Origin: UBA2653 sp964572685
GTDB taxonomy: Bacteria > Pseudomonadota > Gammaproteobacteria > Legionellales > Legionellaceae
Direction of reading: 5' to 3'
NCBI GenBank assembly: GCA_964572685.1
Contig: CAZNFJ010000030.1
Coordinates: 1-21,985, forward strand
Length of the DNA stretch: 21,985 nt
The notes under the pieces were generated by a model, which was not told where the DNA came from, did not search any database, and saw nothing but the letters and a program-made list of their open reading frames with translations. Positions 15,076 to 21,985 of the stretch are shown here, one piece after another. A program made the translations under genes and the position numbers. Every line of letters starts with the position of its first letter. Position 1 is the stretch's first letter.

Positions 15076-15537
15076 ATGCTTCGCATCAGTAAGTTAGCAG
15101 ATTATGGAACGATTGTGATGGTTTATTTAGCCCATCAACAAGAATCTTTATGCAATGCACGTGATATTGCAAAACAGACACACTTATCAGTACCAACAGT
15201 TAGTAAATTATTAAAAAAATTAACCGTCGCCGGCTTATTGATTTCAGTTAGAGGCGCAAGTGGTGGTTATCGTTTGCAGCGCTCAGCTTCAAATATTAGT
15301 GTTGCTGATATTTTATTTGCATTGGATGAACAACGAGGCATCATTGAATGTCATATGCAATCTAGTGACTGTTCTCTGGGGCGGGTCTGTCAAATCCAGA
15401 CCAATTGGAGAATGATTAGCCAAACGATCGAGTCTGCTTTAGCAAGCGTATCACTGGCATCGTTGGCAAAACCGCATCTATCCGAGTCAGATTTGGTGCG
15501 TGTTCAACAATTATCGATTGGAGTAAAGCGTGACTAA
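15076..15537 (+). CDS. sufR: Rrf2-family SUF operon regulator with [2Fe-2S] cysteines
   Basis: The 153-residue protein has the Rrf2 winged helix (LADYGTIVMVYLA, then LSVPTVSKLLKKLTVAGLL and RGASGGYRL, about 7-66). Three cysteines, Cys92, Cys99 and Cys105, have nearly the spacing of the IscR cluster ligands (92-98-104). It belongs to the group annotated as SUF system Fe-S assembly regulator. It likely senses cluster supply and controls the operon behind it. AGAGGA lies 5 nt before the ATG. The 3' end overlaps sufB by 8 nt. The gene symbol is used loosely; it is not the cyanobacterial DeoR-type SufR. Confidence 0.9.
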   Translation: MLRISKLADYGTIVMVYLAHQQESLCNARDIAKQTHLSVPTVSKLLKKLTVAGLLISVRGASGGYRLQRSASNISVADILFALDEQRGIIECHMQSSDCSLGRVCQIQTNWRMISQTIESALASVSLASLAKPHLSESDLVRVQQLSIGVKRD

Positions 15538-16975
15538 GCAAGATCATTTACAGTCCTGGTTAGAAAAAGACTATGAACATGGGTTTTCGACAGATATTGA
15601 AGTCGATTCGTTTCCCCCTGGTTTAAACGAAGACGTTATTCGTCGTATATCTCAAATTAAAAATGAACCCGAATTCATGTTGGAGTGGCGACTGTCTGCA
15701 TTTGAGTATTGGAAAAACATGTCATTACCCAAATGGTCAACAGTTAAGTACCCTGATATCGATTTTCAGGCAATTTCATATTACTCGGCACCTAAAAATT
15801 TTAAGGACGGCCCTAAGAGTTTAGATGAAGTTGATCCGGAATTGTTAAAAACCTATGAAAAATTAGGCATTCCATTAAAAGAACAAGAAATGCTCGCGGG
15901 CGTGGCTGTGGATGCGGTTTTTGATAGTGTCTCGGTTGCGACGACTTTTAAAGCCAAATTAGCTGAATATGGCGTGATTTTTTGTTCGATGTCCGAGGCT
16001 TTACAGAAACACCCTGAATTGGTGCAACAATATTTAGGCACGGTGGTTCCTTATCGTGATAATTTTTATGCCGCCCTTAATTCTGCGGTATTTAGCGATG
16101 GTTCTTTTGTATATATTCCGCCGGGTGTGCGTTGTCCGATGGAGTTATCCACATATTTTCGAATCAATGCGGTTGCGACTGGGCAATTTGAAAGAACTTT
16201 AATCATTGCCGACAAAAATAGCTATGTATCTTATTTAGAAGGTTGTACGGCACCCATGCGTGATGAAAACCAACTGCACGCGGCTGTCGTAGAGCTTGTG
16301 GCTTTAGAGGGCGCTCAAATTAAATATTCAACCGTGCAAAATTGGTATCCTGGAGATGCTGAAGGCAAGGGGGGAATTTATAATTTTGTGACCAAGCGTG
16401 GTTTGTGCAAGGAACGTGGTGCAAAAATTTCCTGGACACAAATTGAAACGGGTTCTGCTATCACCTGGAAATATCCAAGCGTTGTTTTAAAGGGTGATGA
16501 TACGGTCGGTGAGTTTTATTCAGTGGCAGTGACCAATCACTATCAGCAAGCAGACACCGGCACGAAAATGATTCATATTGGGAAAAATACTCGCTCAACC
16601 ATTATTTCAAAAGGAATTAGTGCGGGGCGTTCTTCCAATGCTTATCGTGGCTTGGTCAGAGTCGCTCCTACTGCAACGGGTGCCCGTAATTTCACCCAAT
16701 GTGATTCATTATTAATGGGGTCTTTATGTGGCGCACATACTTTCCCTGTTATAGAGGTCAAAAATCAATCTGCACAAATTGAACACGAGGCCACAACCTC
16801 AAAAATTAGTGAAGAGCAATTATTTTATTGTTTACAACGTGGTATTTCCCATGAGGATTCTATTGCCATGATTGTCAATGGCTTTTGTAAACAGGTTTTA
16901 AAAGAATTACCAATGGAGTTTGCTGTAGAGGCAACCAAGTTGTTGGGTATCAGTCTAGAGGGGGCGGTTGGATAA
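15530..16975 (+). CDS. sufB: Fe-S cluster assembly scaffold SufB
   Basis: The 481-residue protein is full length. It has the conserved FVYIPPGVRCPMELSTYFRI, the segment ARNFTQCDSLLMGSLCGAHT and the ending HEATTSKISEEQLFYCLQ. Cys391 in TQCDS should correspond to the essential Cys405 of E. coli SufB. SufB forms the SufBC2D complex in the cytosol, where persulfide sulfur and iron are joined into clusters. The start is GTG at 15530 with GGAG 7 nt upstream, inside the end of the regulator gene. Its stop overlaps the sufC start (TAATG). Confidence 0.97.
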   Translation: MTKQDHLQSWLEKDYEHGFSTDIEVDSFPPGLNEDVIRRISQIKNEPEFMLEWRLSAFEYWKNMSLPKWSTVKYPDIDFQAISYYSAPKNFKDGPKSLDEVDPELLKTYEKLGIPLKEQEMLAGVAVDAVFDSVSVATTFKAKLAEYGVIFCSMSEALQKHPELVQQYLGTVVPYRDNFYAALNSAVFSDGSFVYIPPGVRCPMELSTYFRINAVATGQFERTLIIADKNSYVSYLEGCTAPMRDENQLHAAVVELVALEGAQIKYSTVQNWYPGDAEGKGGIYNFVTKRGLCKERGAKISWTQIETGSAITWKYPSVVLKGDDTVGEFYSVAVTNHYQQADTGTKMIHIGKNTRSTIISKGISAGRSSNAYRGLVRVAPTATGARNFTQCDSLLMGSLCGAHTFPVIEVKNQSAQIEHEATTSKISEEQLFYCLQRGISHEDSIAMIVNGFCKQVLKELPMEFAVEATKLLGISLEGAVG

Positions 16976-17727
16976 TGTTAATCATCGAAAATCTTCATGC
17001 CAATATTGGCGATCAAGAAATTTTAAAAGGCATCAATTTATCAATTGGTGAGGGCGAAGTGCATGCAATTATGGGACCTAACGGTTCTGGTAAAAGCACT
17101 CTATCTAAAGTTTTAGCCGGACATCCCGCCTATCAAGTCACCAAGGGTCGTATATTGTTCAAGGATCAAGACTTAACGACTTTTTTGCCTGAAGAACGTG
17201 CCCAAATGGGATTGTTTTTATCTTTTCAATATCCCATTGAAATTCCTGGTGTCACCAATATTAATTTTTTAAAAGCAGCCGTAAATGCGGTTCGAAAAGC
17301 CCAAGGCAGAATGACTTTGGATGCGATTGATTTTTTAAGTTTTATTCGTCAGAAGTGTGCACAAGTATCTATGGATGAAAGTTTTCTTTATCGTGATATC
17401 AATGCTGGATTTTCCGGTGGTGAGAAAAAACGTAATGAAATGGTTCAATTACTGGCTTTAGAGCCTGCATTGGCCATTCTTGATGAAACGGATTCGGGCT
17501 TGGATATTGATGCTCTCAAAACCATCGCAGAAGGCGTGAGTGCTTTAAGAGATCCTAAACACTCGATGATTGTTGTTACGCATTATCAACGTTTACTCAA
17601 TTATATCCAGCCTGATTTTGTGCATGTCTTGGCGCATGGTCAAATTGTGAAATCAGGAGATAAAGATTTGGCTTTGGAACTTGAGGAAAAAGGTTATGGC
17701 TGGATTGAATCTTTGGAGCAAGCATGA
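16975..17727 (+). CDS. sufC: Fe-S assembly ATPase SufC
   Basis: The product is a 250-residue soluble ABC-type ATPase with Walker A GPNGSGKST (34-42), the FLSFQYPIEIPGV segment specific to SufC, signature FSGGEKKRNE (about 146-155), Walker B LAILDETDSGLDID and H-loop VVTHYQRLL. SufC dimerises when ATP binds and reshapes the SufB-SufD dimer to expose the cluster-building site. It overlaps sufB by 1 nt and sufD by 4 nt (ATGA), so all three are translationally coupled. Confidence 0.97.
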   Translation: MLIIENLHANIGDQEILKGINLSIGEGEVHAIMGPNGSGKSTLSKVLAGHPAYQVTKGRILFKDQDLTTFLPEERAQMGLFLSFQYPIEIPGVTNINFLKAAVNAVRKAQGRMTLDAIDFLSFIRQKCAQVSMDESFLYRDINAGFSGGEKKRNEMVQLLALEPALAILDETDSGLDIDALKTIAEGVSALRDPKHSMIVVTHYQRLLNYIQPDFVHVLAHGQIVKSGDKDLALELEEKGYGWIESLEQA

Positions 17728-18956
17728 GCGAATGGTTGGTTGATGTAAATCTCAATTTGACAGGTCAACAATCTTGGTTTCACCACTGGCGCCAAGAAGC
17801 AAAAAAACATTTTGATACCATTGGCTTGCCTAATTCTAAACAAGAGTGGTGGCGTTATGCACCTTTGAAACAATTGTTTGCACAACAATTTAAACTCAAA
17901 GAAAAAGCCCAAAAACCAGAGCAAATATTGCCTTTTGATGCACATCGTATCATTTGTAAAAATCAAACTGTGATGTTAGATGATGTGGGGCAGCTGCCAG
18001 CAGGTCTTATCATTATGCCTTTGTTGCAAGCCATTGAAACCTATCCAGAACGAGTCAAACCTTATCTACGCTCTATTGGGGAACAAGATGATGCTTTTGA
18101 TGCTTTAAACGCTTCGATGTTTGAGGCTGGCGTTTGGATTGAAGTGCCTGAAAAGGTCAAAATCCTCAAACCGATTCTCATTCATTACCAATCTGAGCAA
18201 GGTGTGGTGAGTCATGTCAGAAATTTGATTGTGGCCCATGAGCAATCCAGTCTACAAGTCATTGAGTATTTTGATAGTGCCGATGAGCAAGCTGGGTTTA
18301 TTAATCAGGTGAGTGATTTTTCAATACAAGCGCAAGCTAATTGTAGCCATCTGCGTTTACAAAAACTCAATACTACCGCTATGTTGCAAAGTCAATTGCG
18401 CTTAAAACTTGCTTCAAAAGCCAGTTTTGAGAGTTTCTTATTGCAGTTGGGTGGGCATTATGCTTCCTGTGACAGTTTCGTTGAATTACAAGGTGAAGAA
18501 GCGAAAGTTGCTTTGCAAGGGGTATTTCAGGCTGCCGGTCAACAGACACTCCAGCAACGCGTTCATATCCAACATCAGATGCCGCATTGTATTAGCGAAC
18601 AGAATTTCCGAGGCATTTTGGATGAACATGCGCATGGTGTATTTATTGGACGAGTAGATGTTTATAAAGACGCTTTTAAAACAGAGGCTCATCAATCGAA
18701 TAAAAATTTGCTATTATCAAAATATGCACAGATGATCACTTGCCCAGAATTAAAAATTGATGCCGATGATGTGATCTGTAGTCATGGTGCAACAGTTGGT
18801 CAGTTGGATGAAGATGCTTTGTTTTATTTACAGACTCGCGGATTGACCGAAGCATTTGCAAAACAAATTTTGGTGCAAGCTTTTATTAAAGAGCCCATGG
18901 ATGCGATTTCCAATGAATCTTTTAAACAATATGGTTTACAAACATTGGAACATTAA
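17724..18956 (+). CDS. sufD: Fe-S cluster assembly protein SufD
   Basis: The 410-residue protein is SufB-like with the right-handed beta-helix core and the ending CSHGATVGQLDEDALFYLQ (from residue 352). His354 corresponds to the functionally important His360 of E. coli SufD. The segment EQNFRGILDEHAHGVFIGRV (about 292-311) is also typical of the family. SufD pairs with SufB in the SufBC2D scaffold. sufS begins 12 nt after its stop, with AGAGGACG as ribosome-binding sequence. Confidence 0.95.
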   Translation: MSEWLVDVNLNLTGQQSWFHHWRQEAKKHFDTIGLPNSKQEWWRYAPLKQLFAQQFKLKEKAQKPEQILPFDAHRIICKNQTVMLDDVGQLPAGLIIMPLLQAIETYPERVKPYLRSIGEQDDAFDALNASMFEAGVWIEVPEKVKILKPILIHYQSEQGVVSHVRNLIVAHEQSSLQVIEYFDSADEQAGFINQVSDFSIQAQANCSHLRLQKLNTTAMLQSQLRLKLASKASFESFLLQLGGHYASCDSFVELQGEEAKVALQGVFQAAGQQTLQQRVHIQHQMPHCISEQNFRGILDEHAHGVFIGRVDVYKDAFKTEAHQSNKNLLLSKYAQMITCPELKIDADDVICSHGATVGQLDEDALFYLQTRGLTEAFAKQILVQAFIKEPMDAISNESFKQYGLQTLEH

Positions 18957-18968
18957 AGAGGACGCCTT

Positions 18969-20186
18969 ATGTTAAACGTTGAGCAGATTCGAAAAGATTT
19001 TCCGATATTACATCAAACAGTCAATGGTTATCCTTTGGTTTATTTTGATAATGCTGCCACCACTCAAAAGCCCAAGCAAGTGATTGATAGCATCACTAAC
19101 TATTATGAAACCATTAATGCTAATGTACATCGTGGTGTTCATGATTTAAGTGCTCGTGCTACCATGGCATATGAAACTGCGCGTGAAAAAATTGCTCATT
19201 TTATTGGAGCAAAAAGCAGTCATGAATGTATTTTTGTTCGTGGTACAACCGAAGCGATTAATTTAGTCGCCAATAGTTATTTTTTGCCACTTTTGCAAGA
19301 AGGTGATGAGATTGTACTCACACACATGGAACATCATGCCAATATTGTGCCATGGCAGATGATTTGTGAAAAAACAGGCGCCATTTTAAAGATTGCTCCC
19401 ATTGCTTTAAATGGTGAGTTGATGTTAGAACGTTTTGCTGAGCTTTTGGGACCTAAAACCAAAGCAGTGGCTTGTTGTTATGCCTCTAATGCTTTGGGTA
19501 GCATCAATCCGGTTGAAGAAATGATAAAAATGGCGCACGCTGTTGGTGCAAAAGTTGTCATTGATGGCGCACAGTCCACTCCTCATTTACCGATTGATGT
19601 TCAAGCATTGGATGCAGATTTCTATGCCTTGTCAGGTCATAAAATGTATGGTCCAACAGGCATCGGGGTTTTATGGGGGCGCGCGGAGTTACTGGATGCC
19701 ATGCCACCTTATCAAGGTGGTGGCGAGATGATTACGCATGTTAGCTTTGATTTGACTGAGTATGCGCCAGTTCCCTATAAATTTGAAGCCGGAACGCCTA
19801 ATATTGAAGGAGCTATTGGATTGGCAGCGGCCGTCGATTATTTACAATCCCTCGATTTAAGACAGGTTTTGGCCTACGAAGCGGCTTTATTGGAATACGC
19901 CACTGAGCGACTTAAGGCGCTCAAGGGATTTAATATTTTAGGGACTTCGAGTGATAAAGTACCCGTTTTGTCATTTGTACATGGCAAAATTCATGCCCAT
20001 GATATTGGGACAATTTTAGATACTCAAGGAATTGCTATTCGAAGTGGTCATCATTGCGCCATGCCGTTGATGGACTTCTTGGATGTGGCTGCAACGGCTC
20101 GTATTTCTTTGTCTTTTTATAATACCCGTGAAGAAATTGACCGATGTATGCAATCCCTTGAAAAAGTTAAAGAGGTATTTGGCTAA
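18969..20186 (+). CDS. sufS: Cysteine desulfurase SufS
   Basis: The 405-residue PLP enzyme removes sulfur from cysteine as an enzyme-bound persulfide. It shows the group II CsdA/SufS pattern: NAATTQKP near the start, HANIVPWQ with the cofactor-stacking His, IDGAQSTPH, the Schiff-base Lys225 in LSGHKMYGPTGIG and the catalytic Cys363 in RSGHHCAMPLM. Length equals that of E. coli SufS. The partner that takes the sulfur is probably SufU next door, as no sufE is present. Its stop overlaps the sufU start (TAATG). Confidence 0.97.
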   Translation: MLNVEQIRKDFPILHQTVNGYPLVYFDNAATTQKPKQVIDSITNYYETINANVHRGVHDLSARATMAYETAREKIAHFIGAKSSHECIFVRGTTEAINLVANSYFLPLLQEGDEIVLTHMEHHANIVPWQMICEKTGAILKIAPIALNGELMLERFAELLGPKTKAVACCYASNALGSINPVEEMIKMAHAVGAKVVIDGAQSTPHLPIDVQALDADFYALSGHKMYGPTGIGVLWGRAELLDAMPPYQGGGEMITHVSFDLTEYAPVPYKFEAGTPNIEGAIGLAAAVDYLQSLDLRQVLAYEAALLEYATERLKALKGFNILGTSSDKVPVLSFVHGKIHAHDIGTILDTQGIAIRSGHHCAMPLMDFLDVAATARISLSFYNTREEIDRCMQSLEKVKEVFG

Positions 20187-20635
20187 TGCTAGATTTAAAA
20201 GAGTTATATCAAGAAGTCATTCTTGATCACAACAAAAACCCTAGAAACTTTGGTTCAATGGACAATCCCAGCTGTGAAGCCAAGGGGCACAATCCTTTGT
20301 GTGGTGACAGGCTGAAATTGTATTTGAAAATCAATGAGGATGTGATTGAAGATGTGCGTTTTGAAGGTCAGGGTTGTGCGATTTCACAAGCATCGGCTTC
20401 ATTGATGACTGAAACTTTAAAAGGATTAAGAATCGATGAGGCCAAAGCACTTTTTGATAAGGTGCATTTGTTATTAACGGATGATGGATTTGATATCAAT
20501 ACTTTACCTTTTTTAAAATTACAGGTTTTAGGAGGCGTTCGCGCTTATCCTGCTCGGGTAAAGTGTGCTTCTTTAGCCTGGCATACCTTAATAGCTGCCT
20601 TGAAACATCAACCGGATATTGCAAAAACTGAGTAA
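20186..20635 (+). CDS. sufU: SufU-type sulfur acceptor
   Basis: The 149-residue protein is IscU-like but of SufU type. The metal ligands Cys39, Asp41, Cys64 and Cys127 match Cys41, Asp43, Cys66 and Cys128 of B. subtilis SufU, with the enlarged Cys64-Cys127 spacing of that group. The end has RVKCASLAW and no LPPVK motif for HscA binding. In Firmicutes SufU is a zinc-dependent sulfurtransferase that activates SufS; the same role is likely here. sufT starts 5 nt later. Confidence 0.93.
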   Translation: MLDLKELYQEVILDHNKNPRNFGSMDNPSCEAKGHNPLCGDRLKLYLKINEDVIEDVRFEGQGCAISQASASLMTETLKGLRIDEAKALFDKVHLLLTDDGFDINTLPFLKLQVLGGVRAYPARVKCASLAWHTLIAALKHQPDIAKTE

Positions 20636-20640
20636 AGATT

Positions 20641-20976
20641 ATGTTTGGATTAAAGAAAAAGATTAAAAAAGAAGCCATTAATGAATTGGTTGTAGAAGCT
20701 TTAAAAACCGTTTTTGATCCAGAGATCCCGGTTAATATTTATGATTTGGGATTGATTTACGATATAGCAATTGATGATGAACATCATGTTCATTTGCAAA
20801 TGACTTTAACTTCACCGGGTTGTCCTGTGGCGCAGACTTTTCCAGGCCAGGTGGAGCAAACCATCAATCAAATACCTGAGGTCGCTGACTGTACGGTGGA
20901 GCTTGTTTGGGAACCACCTTGGACGCAAGAACGCATGAGTGAAATTGCGCGATTAGAATTGGGGATGTTTTTTTAA
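20641..20976 (+). CDS. sufT: SUF-associated Fe-S maturation protein SufT (MIP18/DUF59)
   Basis: The 111-residue MIP18-family (DUF59) protein has the motif DPEIPVNIYDLGLIYDI (26-42) and the conserved Cys61 in LTSPGCPVAQ, ending in VELVWEPPWTQERMSE. Proteins of this kind act late in cluster maturation or delivery, especially when demand is high. It is shorter than some SufT proteins that carry an extra N-terminal region. Its stop overlaps the epmA start (TAATG). Confidence 0.92.
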   Translation: MFGLKKKIKKEAINELVVEALKTVFDPEIPVNIYDLGLIYDIAIDDEHHVHLQMTLTSPGCPVAQTFPGQVEQTINQIPEVADCTVELVWEPPWTQERMSEIARLELGMFF

Positions 20977-21917
20977 TGGATTGGCAACCCACTGCATCTA
21001 TTGAAACTTTAAAAGCACGTCAACAATTGATGGAAAAAGTCAGAGTTTTCTTTCAAAATCGACAATATTTAGAAGTTGAAACCCCTTACATGGCTCAATT
21101 TGGCGTTACCGATATTCATCTTGCCAATATCAGAGCTTATTTTCGGGGGAAAGAGTATGCTCTCCAGACTTCTCCAGAATATCATATGAAACGACTTTTA
21201 GCCGCAGGGTCAGGCCCTATTTTTCAGATAGCCAGAGTATTTCGTGATGACGAGTTTGGTCGCTGGCATAATCCTGAATTTACCCTTCTGGAATGGTATC
21301 AACTCGATGTTGACCATCATTATTTGATTCAAGAAATTGAGGATTTATTTCATTGCTTGGGTGATGTCCCCAAATTTAAGCATCTCACTTATCAACAAGC
21401 ATTTCTTGATTTTTGTGGATTTGATCCGCTTAAAACCAATCTTCAAGAAGTCAAAGCTATGGCTACAACCCAGGGTTTAGGAGATGTTTTAGATGAAAAT
21501 GATGGTGTTGATGACTATCTACATCTTTTGATGGCGATGGTCATTGAGCAGGGCTTAAAATCATTAAATGTTCCTGTTGTTTTAGATTCTTTTCCTGCAA
21601 GTCAGGCATCTCTTGCTAAAACCGATGGCTTGATTGCGCATCGTTTTGAAGTGTATTGGCAAGGGGTTGAATTGGCCAATGGCTTTCATGAATTAACCGA
21701 TGCCAAAAGTCAGCGAGTGCGTTTTGAGCAAGACAACCAACAACGAATGAAAAAAAATCTACCAGAGGTGCCCGTGGATTATCGATTATTGGCGGCATTA
21801 GAATCGGGCATGCCTGAATGTAGCGGGGTGGCATTGGGTCTTGATCGAATATTTGCTTTATTACTTCAAAAGTCATCACTATCTGAGGTATGGAGTTTTT
21901 CAGCGTCTAGGGCCTAG
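20976..21917 (+). CDS. epmA: Elongation factor P--(R)-beta-lysine ligase EpmA
   Basis: The 313-residue protein is a class II LysRS paralogue without the N-terminal anticodon-binding domain. It has VETPYMAQFGVTDIHLANI near motif 1, motif 2 FRDDEFGRWHNPEFTLLEW (about 87-105) and motif 3 GVALGLDRIFALLL (about 282-295). EpmA attaches (R)-beta-lysine, made by EpmB, to a lysine of EF-P, which relieves ribosome stalling at polyproline. epmB and efp are outside the window. Coupling to sufT by TAATG makes it the last gene of the suf operon. Since EpmB is a radical-SAM Fe-S enzyme, the link may be more than positional. Confidence 0.93.
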   Translation: MDWQPTASIETLKARQQLMEKVRVFFQNRQYLEVETPYMAQFGVTDIHLANIRAYFRGKEYALQTSPEYHMKRLLAAGSGPIFQIARVFRDDEFGRWHNPEFTLLEWYQLDVDHHYLIQEIEDLFHCLGDVPKFKHLTYQQAFLDFCGFDPLKTNLQEVKAMATTQGLGDVLDENDGVDDYLHLLMAMVIEQGLKSLNVPVVLDSFPASQASLAKTDGLIAHRFEVYWQGVELANGFHELTDAKSQRVRFEQDNQQRMKKNLPEVPVDYRLLAALESGMPECSGVALGLDRIFALLLQKSSLSEVWSFSASRA

Positions 21918-21985
21918 GTTTTGGCTTAATCTATACGTCTCGCCAATGAGTTTTCGGTAAATATCTAAAAAAGTACTTGAAAAAA
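21918..21985. other. End of window after epmA; nothing recognised
   Basis: The last 68 bases hold no gene or clear terminator hairpin. The sequence is cut by the window edge. Confidence 0.4.

Noticed and set aside
8490..21917. lysS and epmA as duplicate lysyl-tRNA synthetases
   Set aside because: epmA lacks the anticodon-binding domain and has the EpmA-type motifs; it is the EF-P ligase, not a second LysRS.
1..21985. tRNA, rRNA and CRISPR arrays
   Set aside because: No cloverleaf with a CCA or T-loop pattern, no rRNA-like stretch and no regularly spaced repeats were noticed in the intergenic regions.

Overview
The window reads as a chromosomal segment of a low-GC gammaproteobacterium, probably Legionella/Coxiella-like and host-associated. 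Reasons: prfB-lysS, yadGH, greA and a sufR-B-C-D-S-U-T-epmA operon of gammaproteobacterial type; a FliA sigma factor with no flagellar genes beside it; and a large protein carrying a CX5R phosphatase loop that resembles type IV-secreted phosphoinositide phosphatases of intracellular bacteria. The genus is inference; no 16S or other marker is present.

Region 1 (1-5650) is an accessory island. It begins with the 3' end of an IS66-type transposase, followed by a very AT-rich FkbM-type methyltransferase (599-1564), an orphan fliA (1878-2567), a badly decayed AAA/DUF4143 ATPase pseudogene on the minus strand (about 2560-3190) and a 791-residue putative effector with a CKSGLERTG phosphatase loop (3275-5650). 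The effector's last 21 codons lie antisense over the end of yadH, which suggests that the island's right border is at this point.

Region 2 (5586-13582) is core genome. It holds yadH-yadG (ABC-2 exporter, minus), prfB with its programmed +1 frameshift, lysS with a strong bidirectional terminator, a minus-strand pair of YajR-like MFS transporter and YecA/SEC-C protein, then fabL (enoyl-ACP reductase of the SDR type) closely followed by greA.

Region 3 (13583-14962) contains two minus-strand genes: a secreted class B acid phosphatase-like HAD protein and a DUF6314 protein. A possible 39-codon ORF and two hairpins separate them from greA.

Region 4 (15007-21917) is the complete SUF Fe-S assembly operon under an Rrf2-type [2Fe-2S] regulator, with overlapping stop/start codons through most of its length. 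SufBCD is the scaffold, SufS with SufU provides sulfur, SufT assists maturation. epmA (EF-P lysylation) is the last gene, translationally coupled to sufT. A dyad-rich 60-bp stretch just before the regulator is the likely autoregulatory operator.

No tRNA, rRNA or CRISPR array was found. Family assignments come from recognised motifs and remembered homologues, not from database searches.
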